This document shows, in pieces, positions 21,936 to 32,699 of a stretch of DNA of 64,000 nt. The position numbers and the translations under genes were made by a program. Position 1 is the first letter of the stretch. Each line of letters starts with the position of its first letter. Below the pieces are notes generated by a model, which made no database searches, was not told the origin of the DNA, and saw only the letters and a program-made list of their open reading frames with translations. Origin of the DNA: Topomyia yanbarensis (lineage: Eukaryota > Arthropoda > Insecta > Diptera > Culicidae); NCBI RefSeq assembly GCF_030247195.1, contig NC_080672.1, forward strand, positions 353,584,413-353,648,412. The letters run 5' to 3'.

Positions 21936-23100
21936 CGTAAAATGTTTATCGAGAGTCAGAATGACTGGATCGGGGGAAACCGAAAGCCACACAAAGGCTA
22001 TAAAAGGGCCCAGCTATTTCAAGCGGAGCCCCATCCTCTCCACCGGAGATACGCAAGCAAGCCAGGAATGTCGTCTGCAAACGGACATCGAACTAAGAAA
22101 AGAGCCAGACTGTCAACTTATAAGAAGGTGGTGACTCCAAATCGATAATTAAAAAAAAAAATCGGCCAGAGAACAATCGCGGAAGCTATACATAAAGACG
22201 AAATTTGGTACAAAATGACAAAACCTACATCAAAGCAGACTATTATACGCCGACTGTAAGAGGGAAGGGGGAAACATTTTCGAACACATTAAGCTGCCGA
22301 AGTTCACAAACAAACATCTTGTGTGGCAGGCCATCTGTCCCTGTGGTTTGAAGAGCGACATTTGCATCACAACCGGGTCCATTAATCAGGAAATGTCTGC
22401 GCAGGAGTGCCTGAAAAACGCCTTAAGCAACACAATTGTTTTGTTCTTGTTTGTGAGAAACCGAACGACCGTTGGTGGAGTTCTTTTTATAGGGGTTATG
22501 TTCGGCTTCCAGTCTTTGAACTTTTTAACAAACGGAATATTTACTTTTCATCCGACGTTTCGGCTGCATGTATTGCGTCATTTTCAAGGAAATAAGCTAG
22601 TTACCGTGTTATCGTCAGCTAGTTACCGTGTTATGAAGGTGTGCTTGACGATAACACGGTAACTAGCTTAATTCCTTGAGAAAGGTGCAATACATGCAGC
22701 CGGATGAAAAGTAAATATTCCGTTTGTTAAATATGTCAAAGACTGGAAGCCGAACATAACCCCTATAAAAAGAGTTTTGTTCTTGTTTTGGCCGGATTTG
22801 ACATCTTGCCATTGCGGAAAAATGCCACGGTATGCTGTAAATAACCTCCAGATGGTTCCCAAGGACATTACTACTCCCAACACGCCCAAGCTCCGGCCAA
22901 GAGAAAAATATTAGGCAATCGCCAAGCGGAACCTCAAGAAGACGCTAAAGACAGTTATTGGCGAAATGCAGTTCAAGACAAACTGACGTTCTACGGCAAA
23001 GAAAGTAAGCAAGGAGCTTATGCTACATTTGATGGAAGAAGTCAAACCAAAGACCCAGGAATTCGCATTCGCTGGAAAGGAAACTTCGGGGAATATTTGT
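21936..23100 (+). mobile_element. Tc1/mariner (D37D/E-like) transposase relic with a foldback insert
   Basis: Recognisable pieces in order: KKRARLSTYKKVVTPNR (about 22080-22145); KFTNKHLVWQAICPCG (about 22305-22355); then, beyond an inserted element at 22453-22773, FWPDLTSCHCGK followed by VPKDITTPNTPKLRP (about 22789-22900) and a lysine-rich tail. The stretch with the first catalytic Asp is missing and several stops are present. The same family occurs at 32284 and 35138. Confidence 0.7.
22453..22773. mobile_element. Foldback element inside the Tc1 relic, 15-bp TSD
   Basis: Two arms of about 135-140 bases (about 22483-22622 and 22636-22773) are inverted copies, sharing 'aggggttatgttcggcttcc' at the outer ends and 'ctagttaccgtgttatcg' at the inner ends. 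GTTTTGTTCTTGTTT stands on both sides (22438-22452 and 22774-22788). Removing one copy plus the insert rejoins the transposase frame at the FWPDL motif. Confidence 0.8.
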
Positions 23101-24660
23101 TCAATATTATGATTATTTTCGTTATTAATCTTGCAAAAGAAGCAATTTTTGATTTAATCAAAAGTTTGACCGATTTACGCACATTCACACAATAAGGGAT
23201 TCGATCAAAGCACGCGTTGCGCGCCGAGCGCGAGGAATTTTCACTCCCGTCAATTTTTTTTCTTCAAAATCGTTCAAAATTTTGAATGTCGGTGTTTTTC
23301 AACTGTTTCCGATTTTTGTTTTAGTGAGTACTTCCGACATAAAAAGGATCAAGTGCATCGGTTAGACGATGGATCTAACAAAGTTCAGTGAAGTACAAAA
23401 TGCCCGTTGGTTTCAAGCAGGATTGTCATGGGTAAGGAAGGCAAATGTCTGCCGGCTTTAGGAAGCCCTTGCAACAGTCACGCGAATTGCATTGTATGGC
23501 CAATGGTCTGCTACGAGATGTTTTTGTCATCATAAAGAATCGAGGATTTGAAGAAATTTGTTTTTTACCCTTTGTGCTATAGTTATTTTTGTTTTCTCCG
23601 GAAGTATGGAAAAAGTATGTCTTTTAAAATTTCATGATTCACTAAATACGCGTCAATTCCATGAACACTTGAATACTTTGCAAGGAGTTGAAAGTTTGAC
23701 TGTAATACTGGTATAAAAGTACTCGAATTATAATTGAGCGGAACTTATCGGAGGGAAAATGACCTCAGAATATACCGCTAGGTCTCAGTCATTCTGAAAT
23801 GGGTCATTGAAAAATCGGCAGAGCTAACACCTCCTACATCCCGAAATCAAGTTGTTTGCAATAGGAAACCAAATGCAGAATACTTTGGAAGGTTAACACA
23901 AACACACGTTTACACAATTCTAACAATAAAGTAGGGGTGTTCAAGTATTCTAAATACGAATTTTGATCGTAACATCCAAAAGGGTAACCAACCAAATTTG
24001 GACCCCTAGAGGAAGTGAAATTACGTTAACGTCAATAATATTTGCTTGCCTATATTTTAATGCAATACATGCACGCATCTGCTCCAAAATTACTGTTCTT
24101 TACAGAAAACTGTCAATGGATGTTTTATACATTGATATAACTCTTTCTATGACGAATTTTTCACATTCCGGACCCTTCCACAATAATTTATATAAAACAT
24201 TACAATGAAACCTGTTCAAACACGTAACAAGCATAATACCAAATCAGACAAACTAAATAAAATATTGAAATTATATATTTAAATCCAATTTGAACATGTC
24301 AATCAGTTCCTCTTGACGCTATCTGAAATATGAAATATGAAACATTTTCGGTTATATTTTTTAAAACCGTGGATTCTTTTTAATATTCAACAATTAAAGA
24401 TGAACTAATTATATTGAAACACAACCCAAGTAATGTTATTGTTGCATCAAACCAAACAAACGCAGAAAAACCTGGCAGTGAAGGAGGCAAATACATTAAC
24501 TGCAGGCCCGTGCGCACGGGGGAGGGGGAGGGGTTGGGTTTGAGGGTAATTCAAAACCCCTCATGAGCGTTTTGAATTACTTTTAAAAATTTATTATCCT
24601 GTTCAGAAAAAAAATATACTGCAAACCGTTTGAACACATAAAATGTCATTTGAGTTCGTT
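23101..24660. other. Intergenic, no assignment
   Basis: Small frames only. Near 24485-24550 a G-rich 'cgggggagggggagggg' stretch belongs to a repeat junction related to 13425-13510. Nothing else recognised. Confidence 0.4.
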
Positions 24661-25057
24661 CACTCTAGAAACAAGTCAATGAAGAAACCAAGGACGAAAC
24701 TTTGCGAGGGTGGTTGGAAAGGTATGTATGTCAAGTTGGACGGCTACTCTGAAGGATCGGTTACCGTTTCGACTAGCTTCGATATTAGCAAAAGTAGTGA
24801 GTAGACAGCAGATGTCGGTCAGCGGGCTAGCAACGGCAGTCAAGGAGGAAAACACGAATTTGAAGAAAATCGGGATATCGTTGTCTAGAGAAATTTTACC
24901 GCCGATGATTATTCCGTTAGAGTGGCAGCGAAATGGATCGCGAAAATGGGCATCGGTATAGGGTGAAATACTGCCGCAAAGAAGTTCTCAGCACCAGCTA
25001 GCAGATAAATAGGAACGACTAGCATCAAGAAGGATAAGAAACCCGGCGAAGGTGGTT

Positions 25058-26325
25058 TTTTTTCTCTGTTTATTTGACACGGCTCAACGCGTTAGCATAA
25101 CTGAGCCGGACATCTTTTAATATTTTACAATATGTAAAAATAAAGAATTAAACATTATTTATTTTTTACTCGTGCCATTTTGTTGACGCAGCTTGCTGCT
25201 GCGTGTTGAGATTCGTTTCCTTGGCGGTGAAAAGTTGTTCGCCGAATCTTGAGGGTCATTTAGTCTGCCTTCTTTCTCGTTGTCGTACTCGTCCATATCC
25301 TCATCTGTGCTATTCGCATGCTGTTCACGATCGGTTGTTCTGGTTTGTGCTTTAATCGTATGGGTCGCTATTGTGTGTCCGTTCTCTTCTGATTTTGCTT
25401 CATTGTTGTTGTTGCTGGTTGTTGGCTTAGAGACATTAAACGCGATCGTTGTAGAATTCATGTTTGTTGCTTCTTGATCCGGAGAAGCTGGTTTTGCAGC
25501 TGTTAGTGGTTTAGCGTAAGATGGTTGTGTGCTGATTTCAGTTGGATTTGAGTTTTCCTTAACAGTTTCTACGCAAGGTTTTCCGAGGTGGAGCTTCTTC
25601 GTGCAGAACTGGCACGTAGGAATTTGCCCTGGGTACGTGACTAGTGATGTCTGTTGAATGAGAGCATCGTCCCTTCCTAACACTGTCAAGCTTAATTAAG
25701 AGGGAATTGGCTTGGTCACACGCATTCTCACCACATGAACACCGTTAGGGATGCCCGGGAAAAAATTCCTCCATGTATCATGTGTTACGGAGTCTACTTC
25801 TCCGTATTTTTGCAAGCATTTTTTAATCGCGCCGTCAGGGGTACGCGTAGCCAAATCATGGACCCGAACTTCTACAGCGCCGTTCTCGATGTATACGGGA
25901 ATGCTATATTTAACATTGCCGCATTCGGCGGTGTGCTGCATGTTGTTTCGCGAGGCGAATGACTCAGCTTGGTTAATGTTGTTGAACGAAATCAGGACGC
26001 AATGTTTGATATGATGCATTTGTAGGGTTTTCACTTCAGCCAGATTGAGTTCCATCTGCACTTTTAATAACTGTTCCACTTCCCGAATGGCTAGTCTTAC
26101 GGGGCATTTTGAAAAATCAACAGCATCAGCAACACAGTTCGGCCGCATCTGTGTTGCTTTTTGCTGGGCACCGTCACTCATCACTAAATCGCACAGTAGG
26201 TATAGGCTATTGTCATATGGACTGCTTGTGTGATAGACACCGATTGATTTTTAGGTAGAATTGACTGTTTCACTTGCGCGGGACGATTTTTTGCTTCTGC
26301 TCAGGGCGAGATATGAAGACAAACT
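25058..26325 (-). mobile_element. ORF1-only non-LTR retroposon with poly(A) tail and TSD
   Basis: The minus-strand element starts near 26325, carries one ORF1-like reading frame (25159-26184), then a short 3' UTR with AATAAA, and ends in an A-run. Perfect 13-base duplications GGCGAAGGTGGTT flank it (25045-25057 and 26326-26338). No endonuclease or reverse transcriptase sequence is present, although both ends appear complete. The layout resembles the 'half-LINE' (HAL1-like) class known from mammals. Confidence 0.75.
25159..26184 (-). pseudogene. Non-LTR ORF1 protein (RNA-binding, zinc knuckle), one in-frame stop
   Basis: 342 codons in one frame, interrupted only by TAA at 25696-25698. The N-terminal half has VEVRVHDLATRTPDGAI and FFPGIPNGVHVVRMRVTKP, typical of the RRM-like domain of mosquito non-LTR ORF1 proteins. 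Just after the stop come LVTYPGQIPTCQFC and then KKLHLGKPC, a single CCHC-like knuckle. The C-terminal third is polar and ends with a basic stretch (PPRKRISTRSSKLRQQ). Such proteins coat the element RNA. The single nonsense codon suggests a fairly young copy or suppressed stop. Confidence 0.7.
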
Positions 26326-26652
26326 GGCGAAGGTGGTTGTAAACAGATGTAAATTCTTATGGTCGACACTCCCGGACCGGTTCATGTCCCAACAGGGTAC
26401 GATATTTACAGCAGACCTGAGCTGGTGAGATATATCGCGAAGGTTTGACAGCAAGTAAGGAAAAGTAGCTATGAATAAAACATGACGATTAACACAAAAC
26501 AAAATAAGCAAGAACACAATCCTTACTAAAGCAGTACTTAACGGTTGCCCCGGATGGATGAGGAATACGAGATACAAGAGGTTTAAGTTTAGTCTGTTGG
26601 CTTAACGACTACTAAAAACCAATCCGAATCCACCACGAGCCAGCAGGCAACG

Positions 26653-27751
26653 CACAGTGGTCGGAAATGCCAAAAACGTCACTAGAGGGCAAACCATTGA
26701 TTATATTCATAGGGTATCTTTGGAGGAATTGTTCGTAAGAATATTCCTCACAATCTGATAAAAATTAAATTGAGGCATGGCTTACTATGATTGAGCTAGA
26801 CAAATTAACTTTTTATACTGACGAGGTAAAAAGATGGTGTCTTCGACAAAGTTTTAGAAATGCTCATAATCAAGAATTTTGTTGAACAACTTGAGCTTGT
26901 AGGACTTAATGTTATCGATTTATAAAGCGTTTTCTAAGGCAAACCTCTTAAATTTAGCTTTTTAATATAGCTTTTTTTGCTGTGATTTTTCGTGCAAACG
27001 ATGTTCCAGATAAATGTTGAGGTATTAAAACCACATAATATTGTTGAAGACTACATGTAAAAATTAAATTATTGTTGAAGACTGCATGTAAAAATATTGT
27101 TGAACACTGCATATAAAAATTGTACCTGAAATCGGCGGCGCGGCGCACTCCTCTTGTAAAAATAGTCATTCGTTTTACAGTTATTGAAGAATTTTAAATT
27201 TTTTTACGCCAAGTTCAACTGCGTATAAGAGAGAAAGGTGCAAACCAAAATGGACGAGCATGCACTATTTTCAATGTCCGGACTACGCATAATAAAAGAA
27301 AGAATCTTTTAAGCTCATTTTGTAATGTTTTTACTTGGGTATTTTTACTTACAGTCTTCAACAATATTATGTGGTTTTAATGCCTTTGTCTAGAGCACGG
27401 ATTGCACGAAAAGTCACAGTGGAAATAGTTATTTAAAAAAAACTAAATTTAAGGGTGTTGCCATAGAAAACGCTTTACAAATCGATAACATTAAATCCTA
27501 CAAGTTCAATTAGTTCAACAAAATTCTTTCTACGAGCATTTCTAAAACTTTGTCGAAGACACCAACTTTCTACCTCGTCAGCATAAAAAGTTATTTTTTT
27601 TTTTTATTTGATCGTAGTAAGCCATACCTAATTTTAATTTTTAAAAAGGTTGTGAAGGAATATTACGAACAATCCGTCCAAAGATACCTTGTGAATATAT
27701 TCGATGGTTTGGCACCTAGTGAATTAAGTTTTGGGGTTTCCGATCACTATG
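26653..27751. mobile_element. Large foldback element (~490-bp inverted arms)
   Basis: 26653-27075 and about 27335-27751 are inverted copies. The left arm has 'gtgtcttcgacaaagtttta' and 'ccacataatattgttgaaga'; the right arm has their complements. The termini read CACAGTGGTCGGAAA and its complement (TTTCCGATCACTATG). No transposase frame lies in the loop. Confidence 0.75.
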
Positions 27752-27819
27752 CAGCGGTGTCTTTTGATGACTCCTTCTCGATAACAAACATTTTCCCAAT
27801 TTGTTGAGCAGAGTTGTTT

Positions 27820-27960
27820 GATTCACAAGATAGGTCCAGGCCTCTGAAAAAATCTTCAAAGTTTGAGGGTTTCTAGACGTTTCTTTTAAAATAAGCGTTA
27901 AAAAATCCCCTTGAGAATTTTCTGCACACGGCCCTGATTAACCGTGTCCAAAATATGTAG
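27820..27960. repeat. Dispersed repeat, inverted relative to 13425-13520
   Basis: Its reverse complement shares 'tgcagaaaattctca', 'aaaagaaa' and 'tagaaaccct' in order with the block near 13430. Confidence 0.5.
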
Positions 27961-28413
27961 GGGTTTAAATTAGGTTTGTTACCCTACTTATATAATATTT
28001 TTGCTTCTTTTAAACTTTAAGTGGACCATATCCATATTTTCAATTCTTTAAGTTGAAAATTGAAAAATTCTTTATAGTTGATACAACATTTGAAATTGCC
28101 TTACTATTGCTGCTCCAAGTGAGTATTTCATAGTGATTTTTTACGCGCACATATCTATCGCGTAAGAAAAGATCGAGTGTATTGCGAATAACTACATAGT
28201 GCACTGTATTGCATCTGTCGATAACCTTTCCTAAACCCGGATGCTTCGCGATTCTCGTGTACTCAATGAATGTGATCGATAACGTAAATGGTCCCCTGAT
28301 ACGCAATTAATTACCACCAAAGATGGGCCGGCATCGACAGGGAAAGTTGCCCGATCGATTACGTATTTTACAAGTCACTTGCTGTGTGAGGTACGATCGC
28401 ACACTCGAAAATC
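27961..28413. other. Upstream region of MBF2-D
   Basis: No gene or repeat. Control sequences for MBF2-D would lie here; none can be named. Confidence 0.4.
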
Positions 28414-28450
28414 TATATAACCGACTGAAGCAAAACCTGACCTCTTCAGT
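28414..28450 (+). promoter_or_regulatory. Core promoter of MBF2-D (TATA box and initiator)
   Basis: TATATAA at 28414-28420 and TCAGT at 28446-28450, 32 nt apart. The predicted 5' UTR is about 31 nt. Confidence 0.65.
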
Positions 28451-28479
28451 GTAAGGAAAAATTTCGTGCATTATTCAAC

Positions 28480-28919
28480 ATGAGTGTCCGGTACCAGCTT
28501 GGAAAAGGATTAATTCTAATTCTACTAATGGTAGCTTCCGTGCATGGCGGCAAAATTATCAGCGGTGCATCGCTGTTGCGTGAATTTGGAACATTTAACG
28601 CAACCGATAGAATCTGCTTCTATAAACAAATCCTTCGGTCGAGCTCAAGTCCCAGGTCATTTGTTTTCAATAACGTAAGTGAGCTCGTGTTTCAGTTCCG
28701 ATACTTTGAAATATATATATTTTTTTTTATTTTCAGCCAACCCAGAAGCCCATCAACTACATCAAAGTGGAACAAGTTCAGCAAGCGATCGGTGGAATAA
28801 ATGCCGAAATTACGCGAGGTGCCATCGGGACCTCTTCGGTCACCTTACAGATTTCTACAATTAACAATAAAAGTCATTTCGTTGCCGATGTTCGTATACA
28901 AATGATGTGTTCACCCTAA
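28480..28919 (+). CDS. MBF2-D: secreted MBF2-family protein, two exons
   Basis: Exon 1 is 28480-28674 and exon 2 is 28737-28919, joined across a 62-base GTAAGT...TTTCAG intron in phase 0. The product is 125 residues: a signal peptide (core LILILLMVASVHG), then LREFGTFNATDRICFYKQI in exon 1, and in exon 2 INYIKVEQV, ITRGAIGTSSVTLQI and the end DVRIQMMCSP. It has the same exon lengths and domain length as the MBF2 part of MBF2-C and about half-identical residues in exon 2, but stops right after the domain. It is thus the unfused sister of MBF2-C. The gene is intact. Its role is unknown beyond a probable secreted protein. Confidence 0.85.
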
Positions 28920-31088
28920 TTATGAACTGAAGCTGATATAGTGATTTGCTGTCAACTAAAAAAGTCTAGTTTACATCTTGCTGGGGTAAAAATTACTACA
29001 GTTCTACGTAACCAATGGAAAGGATTTATTCCGTTTAATCTATTTCATAGTTTTGTTTTATTTTTTCTGTATGCAGCAAATGAGTATTACTGAATGTGAG
29101 TGTGGTACTAATGACAACAATGATTATTGACAAAACACGTGTCTGTAAGCTCTCCAATTATTAGTGGTTGAATAAACGTTCCTATATTTATTGTAGCTCA
29201 TAAACTTTTATTGATTTCGAAATACTACGCAAGATACTTCGTCCTCATCAGTACCACAGATCCAATAAGTTTCGGAATTGGTTAACTCCTCTGGGTCTTG
29301 GAACTTCGAAGTTGAGGTCAGGGCTGCCGCTTTGATAAACTTTTCTATTTTCTCAGATATTTTAAACCGACATAGATCCTTTCCCACACATCGCATTTTT
29401 TCTGGAAATATCTTACCTATTTGAATCTGTTTTGAGTATCGTAGAATAAAACAGATATGAATCACAGATTTCAATGTGGCGTCAATGTTTGAGAATTAGG
29501 ACTGGAATTTAGATATTAAACCTATCAAATTTTTACTCAAGCATCTACTGCATTAAACCGAGTGCCCATAAAAATCCCGACGGAACATAGCCGCTATATT
29601 TCGATTAATTTAACTCTACCGTGCGGCATTTTAAATCATCCAACTTAGCATCGCCCGAATGCACTCACAATCCACCGGAAATCTAACGCCCTTTTCAAAT
29701 TCCCGCTTTGGTTCTGGGCCTCAATTTGTCCAATAAATTTAAACTGATATCGCAACCATAAATGTTTAATTCAAACTGGCGATAACCGAAATGAGCAAAG
29801 GGGAATTCAAATTAGTAAATAAATTAGGAGAAGCACAAACTCCCAAAGAAAACCGGCCACAACGCATCGGAGTGGCGAAGCCATAAACAACTGTTGAGTA
29901 AAAAATTATCTTCACTCACTTCCACTTTGGGCATTCAATACTTCTTCAGCTTCCGTACAGGTACCGATGTACGTACGTGGCCCCATGCCGGGCTGAACGG
30001 TTCCCGTTCTCGTCGAGGAGGACCGACGCCGCCGAGCTCTAAAAGGACCGTGCGCTTACGATGTAATAATAAGTCATTGAATTTATGCCTGCCGCTTGCA
30101 TTATATTCCTCTCCTCTAGGCATGGTTGGGACGAGTGAAACCCACCCGGATAACGGGATACAACGGCTACAATATGGTCATAAATTGCTCAAATTTATCT
30201 CTTTTCGACGACACAACTGCTAAGTAGGCCCCAAGTCAGAAGTCTGCCTGGGTCCGGCCGCCGAAATGCTATAGCTTATCTGCTGCGGGGGATCTTCCGT
30301 GGTCGATCGCCGATCGAGAAGGCTTGCTGCCGCATATATGCAACAGAGTGTTTAATTTTTTTTCGAAGGGGTATTTTTTTGATGGCGGGTTGTGCCCGAT
30401 AATGGCCGCCGAACAAGTTGTGGTATTTGATTGTTTAGAAGGGACTACTCATGTTCCTGCTGACTACAGGTCCCGTCGATGGCTTCATTCACGAACGTTT
30501 TTAATTTTGCTGTTCTATCTTTGCGTTCTCGAAGAAAGGATTTGATATCATGCAAAGAGAGGAACCGAAATTTTTGAGAGTGTATAAATTCTCCGTTCTT
30601 CAATTTGAAACGATTATGTACACTGATATTCACATATAGCTGCTAAAGCTATATCCAATCTGTTTCCGTATTTAGGTTGTCAAAGATATTTGAATTCAAT
30701 TGCGATATCTATTTATCCATCTATTTACACACTAAACTCAGCCAGGAAATTTCCGTACAGTGATGTAGTCAATAAATTTAGAAACTTTTATCACAACAAA
30801 AAACATTTGCTTACTAATTTTCGGTGTTAAATAAAGAGTATCCCACATCAAATCTCTTACATCAAACGCTGTAGAAAATAACCCATTCGGTATTTCCTTT
30901 TGAAATTCGGTAAGAAGTAGTTTAGAGTGTATTGTCCGTATTTATATCGCTGTCAAATATAACCCGAAAAGCAACGTTGTGAATTAATTTTGCGCAAACA
31001 CCTGGAAAACTCTCTCATTGGGACATCCTCAGCTATCTCATCGGGATATCGGAAAACAACGCTGAATCATGCAGTCAATTAGGTTTTA
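28920..31088. other. Intergenic downstream of MBF2-D
   Basis: An AATAAA at about 29171 may end the MBF2-D transcript. From 29550 to 30330 base composition is more balanced than around it and repeats are not evident, so regulatory or unannotated non-coding sequence is possible. No gene can be supported. Confidence 0.4.
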
Positions 31089-31306
31089 CACTAACCGACA
31101 TAACCCAACAAAATGAGCCGGATGAACTTCCTTTGACAATTCTCGGTGGTTTGTTTACATGGGAGTTATGTGAGTTCAAATGAAACAGATGAGCATCCGT
31201 TGCACTCGAACTCACGCAACTGACAGAGTAAATAAACCACCGAGAAGTGTCAAACATGAACTTCATTCATCATGAGTTCATTTGTGTCGTCATCTTGTAG
31301 AACTTA
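31089..31306. mobile_element. Small inverted-repeat element
   Basis: 'tctcggtggtttgtttaca' (left arm, about 31143-31161) and its near-complement around 31228-31246 face each other, with GAACTTC- and CACTA-type matches further out. It lies directly against the hAT-like MITE that follows. Confidence 0.5.
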
Positions 31307-31314
31307 ATAGTGAG

Positions 31315-31808
31315 CAGGGATGCCATTTTCAAAAAAATCTGTAATATTTTAGGAAAAAGTCTGGAATTGTCTGGATGACCTAAATTCTAAATTAACCTGA
31401 TTCAGTCCTCACCGATGGGGTATATTTGTTGAATTTTATTTAAGAAACATACTTGTATGTTAACAAACATATCTTGGCTTGCTGAACATTCGGTAATTGC
31501 GCTGCCAACCAGGAAATTTTTAAAGGTTAATTTCAGCATAGAGTACATAAATTAAATTTAAATCTCAGAGCTTACAGAATCTTGAATTGACTTTCAGCGA
31601 AAACACTTTGGTATGTTGTTTTCAGCTTTTTCAAAAAGCGGGTCACAAATCAAGGATTTGTGTTCTTGCAATTTATTTTTTATGTTTCGAATTGTCTGGA
31701 AAAATCTGAACAAATTCTCCAAAATCTGGATCAGACAAAATCTGTATGTCTGGATGACGCATAAATGTCTGGAAGAATCCAGATAAATCTGAAAGGTTGC
31801 CACCCCTG
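31315..31808. mobile_element. hAT-like MITE with perfect 8-bp duplication
   Basis: Ends CAGGGATGCCATTTT and GGTTGCCACCCCTG. The flanks ATAGTGAG at 31307-31314 and 31809-31816 are identical. An 8-bp duplication with CAGGG termini points to hAT-type mobilisation. The interior has repeated 'aaatctgg' words and no ORF. Confidence 0.8.
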
Positions 31809-31823
31809 ATAGTGAGTCGTGTG

Positions 31824-32229
31824 CAGGGTTGCCAAGAAAATCTAGCAGTTCAACTAAAAATGTTTGACAAAATCTGGCATTTGACAACGACTTCAAAGTC
31901 ATCGAAATTTGGCATAAATTTTAGTTTTCATTGAGTTGTTGTCGGCCGGTCTCACGGACACTAATGCAGTTTCTTGATTGGAAACAATCCCATTTGCTTT
32001 TATTATTTTCCACCAGCCAGTGATGTAGTATTGGTGTCATGTGACTTGTACGTACATGAGCCGTAGAAAAGTCTATAGAATGTGCAACAATTTGGGATAT
32101 TATTACCAAAATTTCCAAAGTGTGCTTCTAAAACTCAAAAATCTGGTATAATGAGAGATTTATCTTTTTGTCTGGAAGCTGCTAAAACTTCTGGCTGTGC
32201 CAGATAAATCTGGCATAATGGCATCCCTG
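31824..32229. mobile_element. Second hAT-like MITE of the same family
   Basis: Ends CAGGGTTGCCAAG and AATGGCATCCCTG. The flanks GTCGTGTG and GTTGTGTG differ at one base. It sits 15 bases after the previous element and shares its 'aaatctgg' vocabulary. Confidence 0.7.
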
Positions 32230-32283
32230 GTTGTGTGATTAAACGCCACTAGCAAACGTTGAGCATCGAACGGAAGGAGAAAT

Positions 32284-32688
32284 ATGGTGAATGGATGTTC
32301 TATTAGTGATCAGGTTCACAGGCGTGTAGTGCATGCGTTTAAACGCAATCACAACGCTTCGGTCAGGGATGTGGCCAAAAAGTTGAATCTGTCCAAGTCT
32401 TTCGTTCAGAATGCCAAGGACTCAGTACCGTTTTTACGCGTGGGCACACTGGGACCAGGCCAGAAGCCCCGGGATTTTAGGGGCGCCGCGATGAGGATAG
32501 GCGCAAAAAACCATACTGACTGTCTGCACTACTGGCGCCATAAATACTTCAAAAGAAGAGAGCGGCCCAATACATATACTCGACCAACCAAAGAATCGTT
32601 ATTTATTATCCCGATTCTAAATCATCTGAAAGGGATTCGAGATTTAAAAGCCTTTTGCTCGCGAAGTGGAATGTTTATTGAAAGATGA
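32284..32688 (+). pseudogene. Tc1/mariner transposase N-terminal fragment
   Basis: The frame begins with a helix-turn-helix region, VRDVAKKLNLSKSFVQNAK, as in the paired-like domain of Tc1/mariner transposases. After about 60 codons the similarity ends and the frame runs into unrelated sequence. The catalytic part of what seems to be the same family lies 2.4 kb away at 35138-35750. Confidence 0.6.
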
Positions 32689-32699
32689 TATATAGCTTT

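Larger units (their letters stand above)
24680..26652 (+). mobile_element. Pogo-like transposon relic, copy split by a retroposon
   Basis: 24690-25044 and 26339-26650 together align with the reverse complement of 13590-14090. For example 'agttctcagcaccagct' then 'agataaataggaacg' on the left, and 'tggttgtaaacagatg' then 'gtcgaca' on the right. The break is the retroposon at 25058-26325. Confidence 0.6.
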
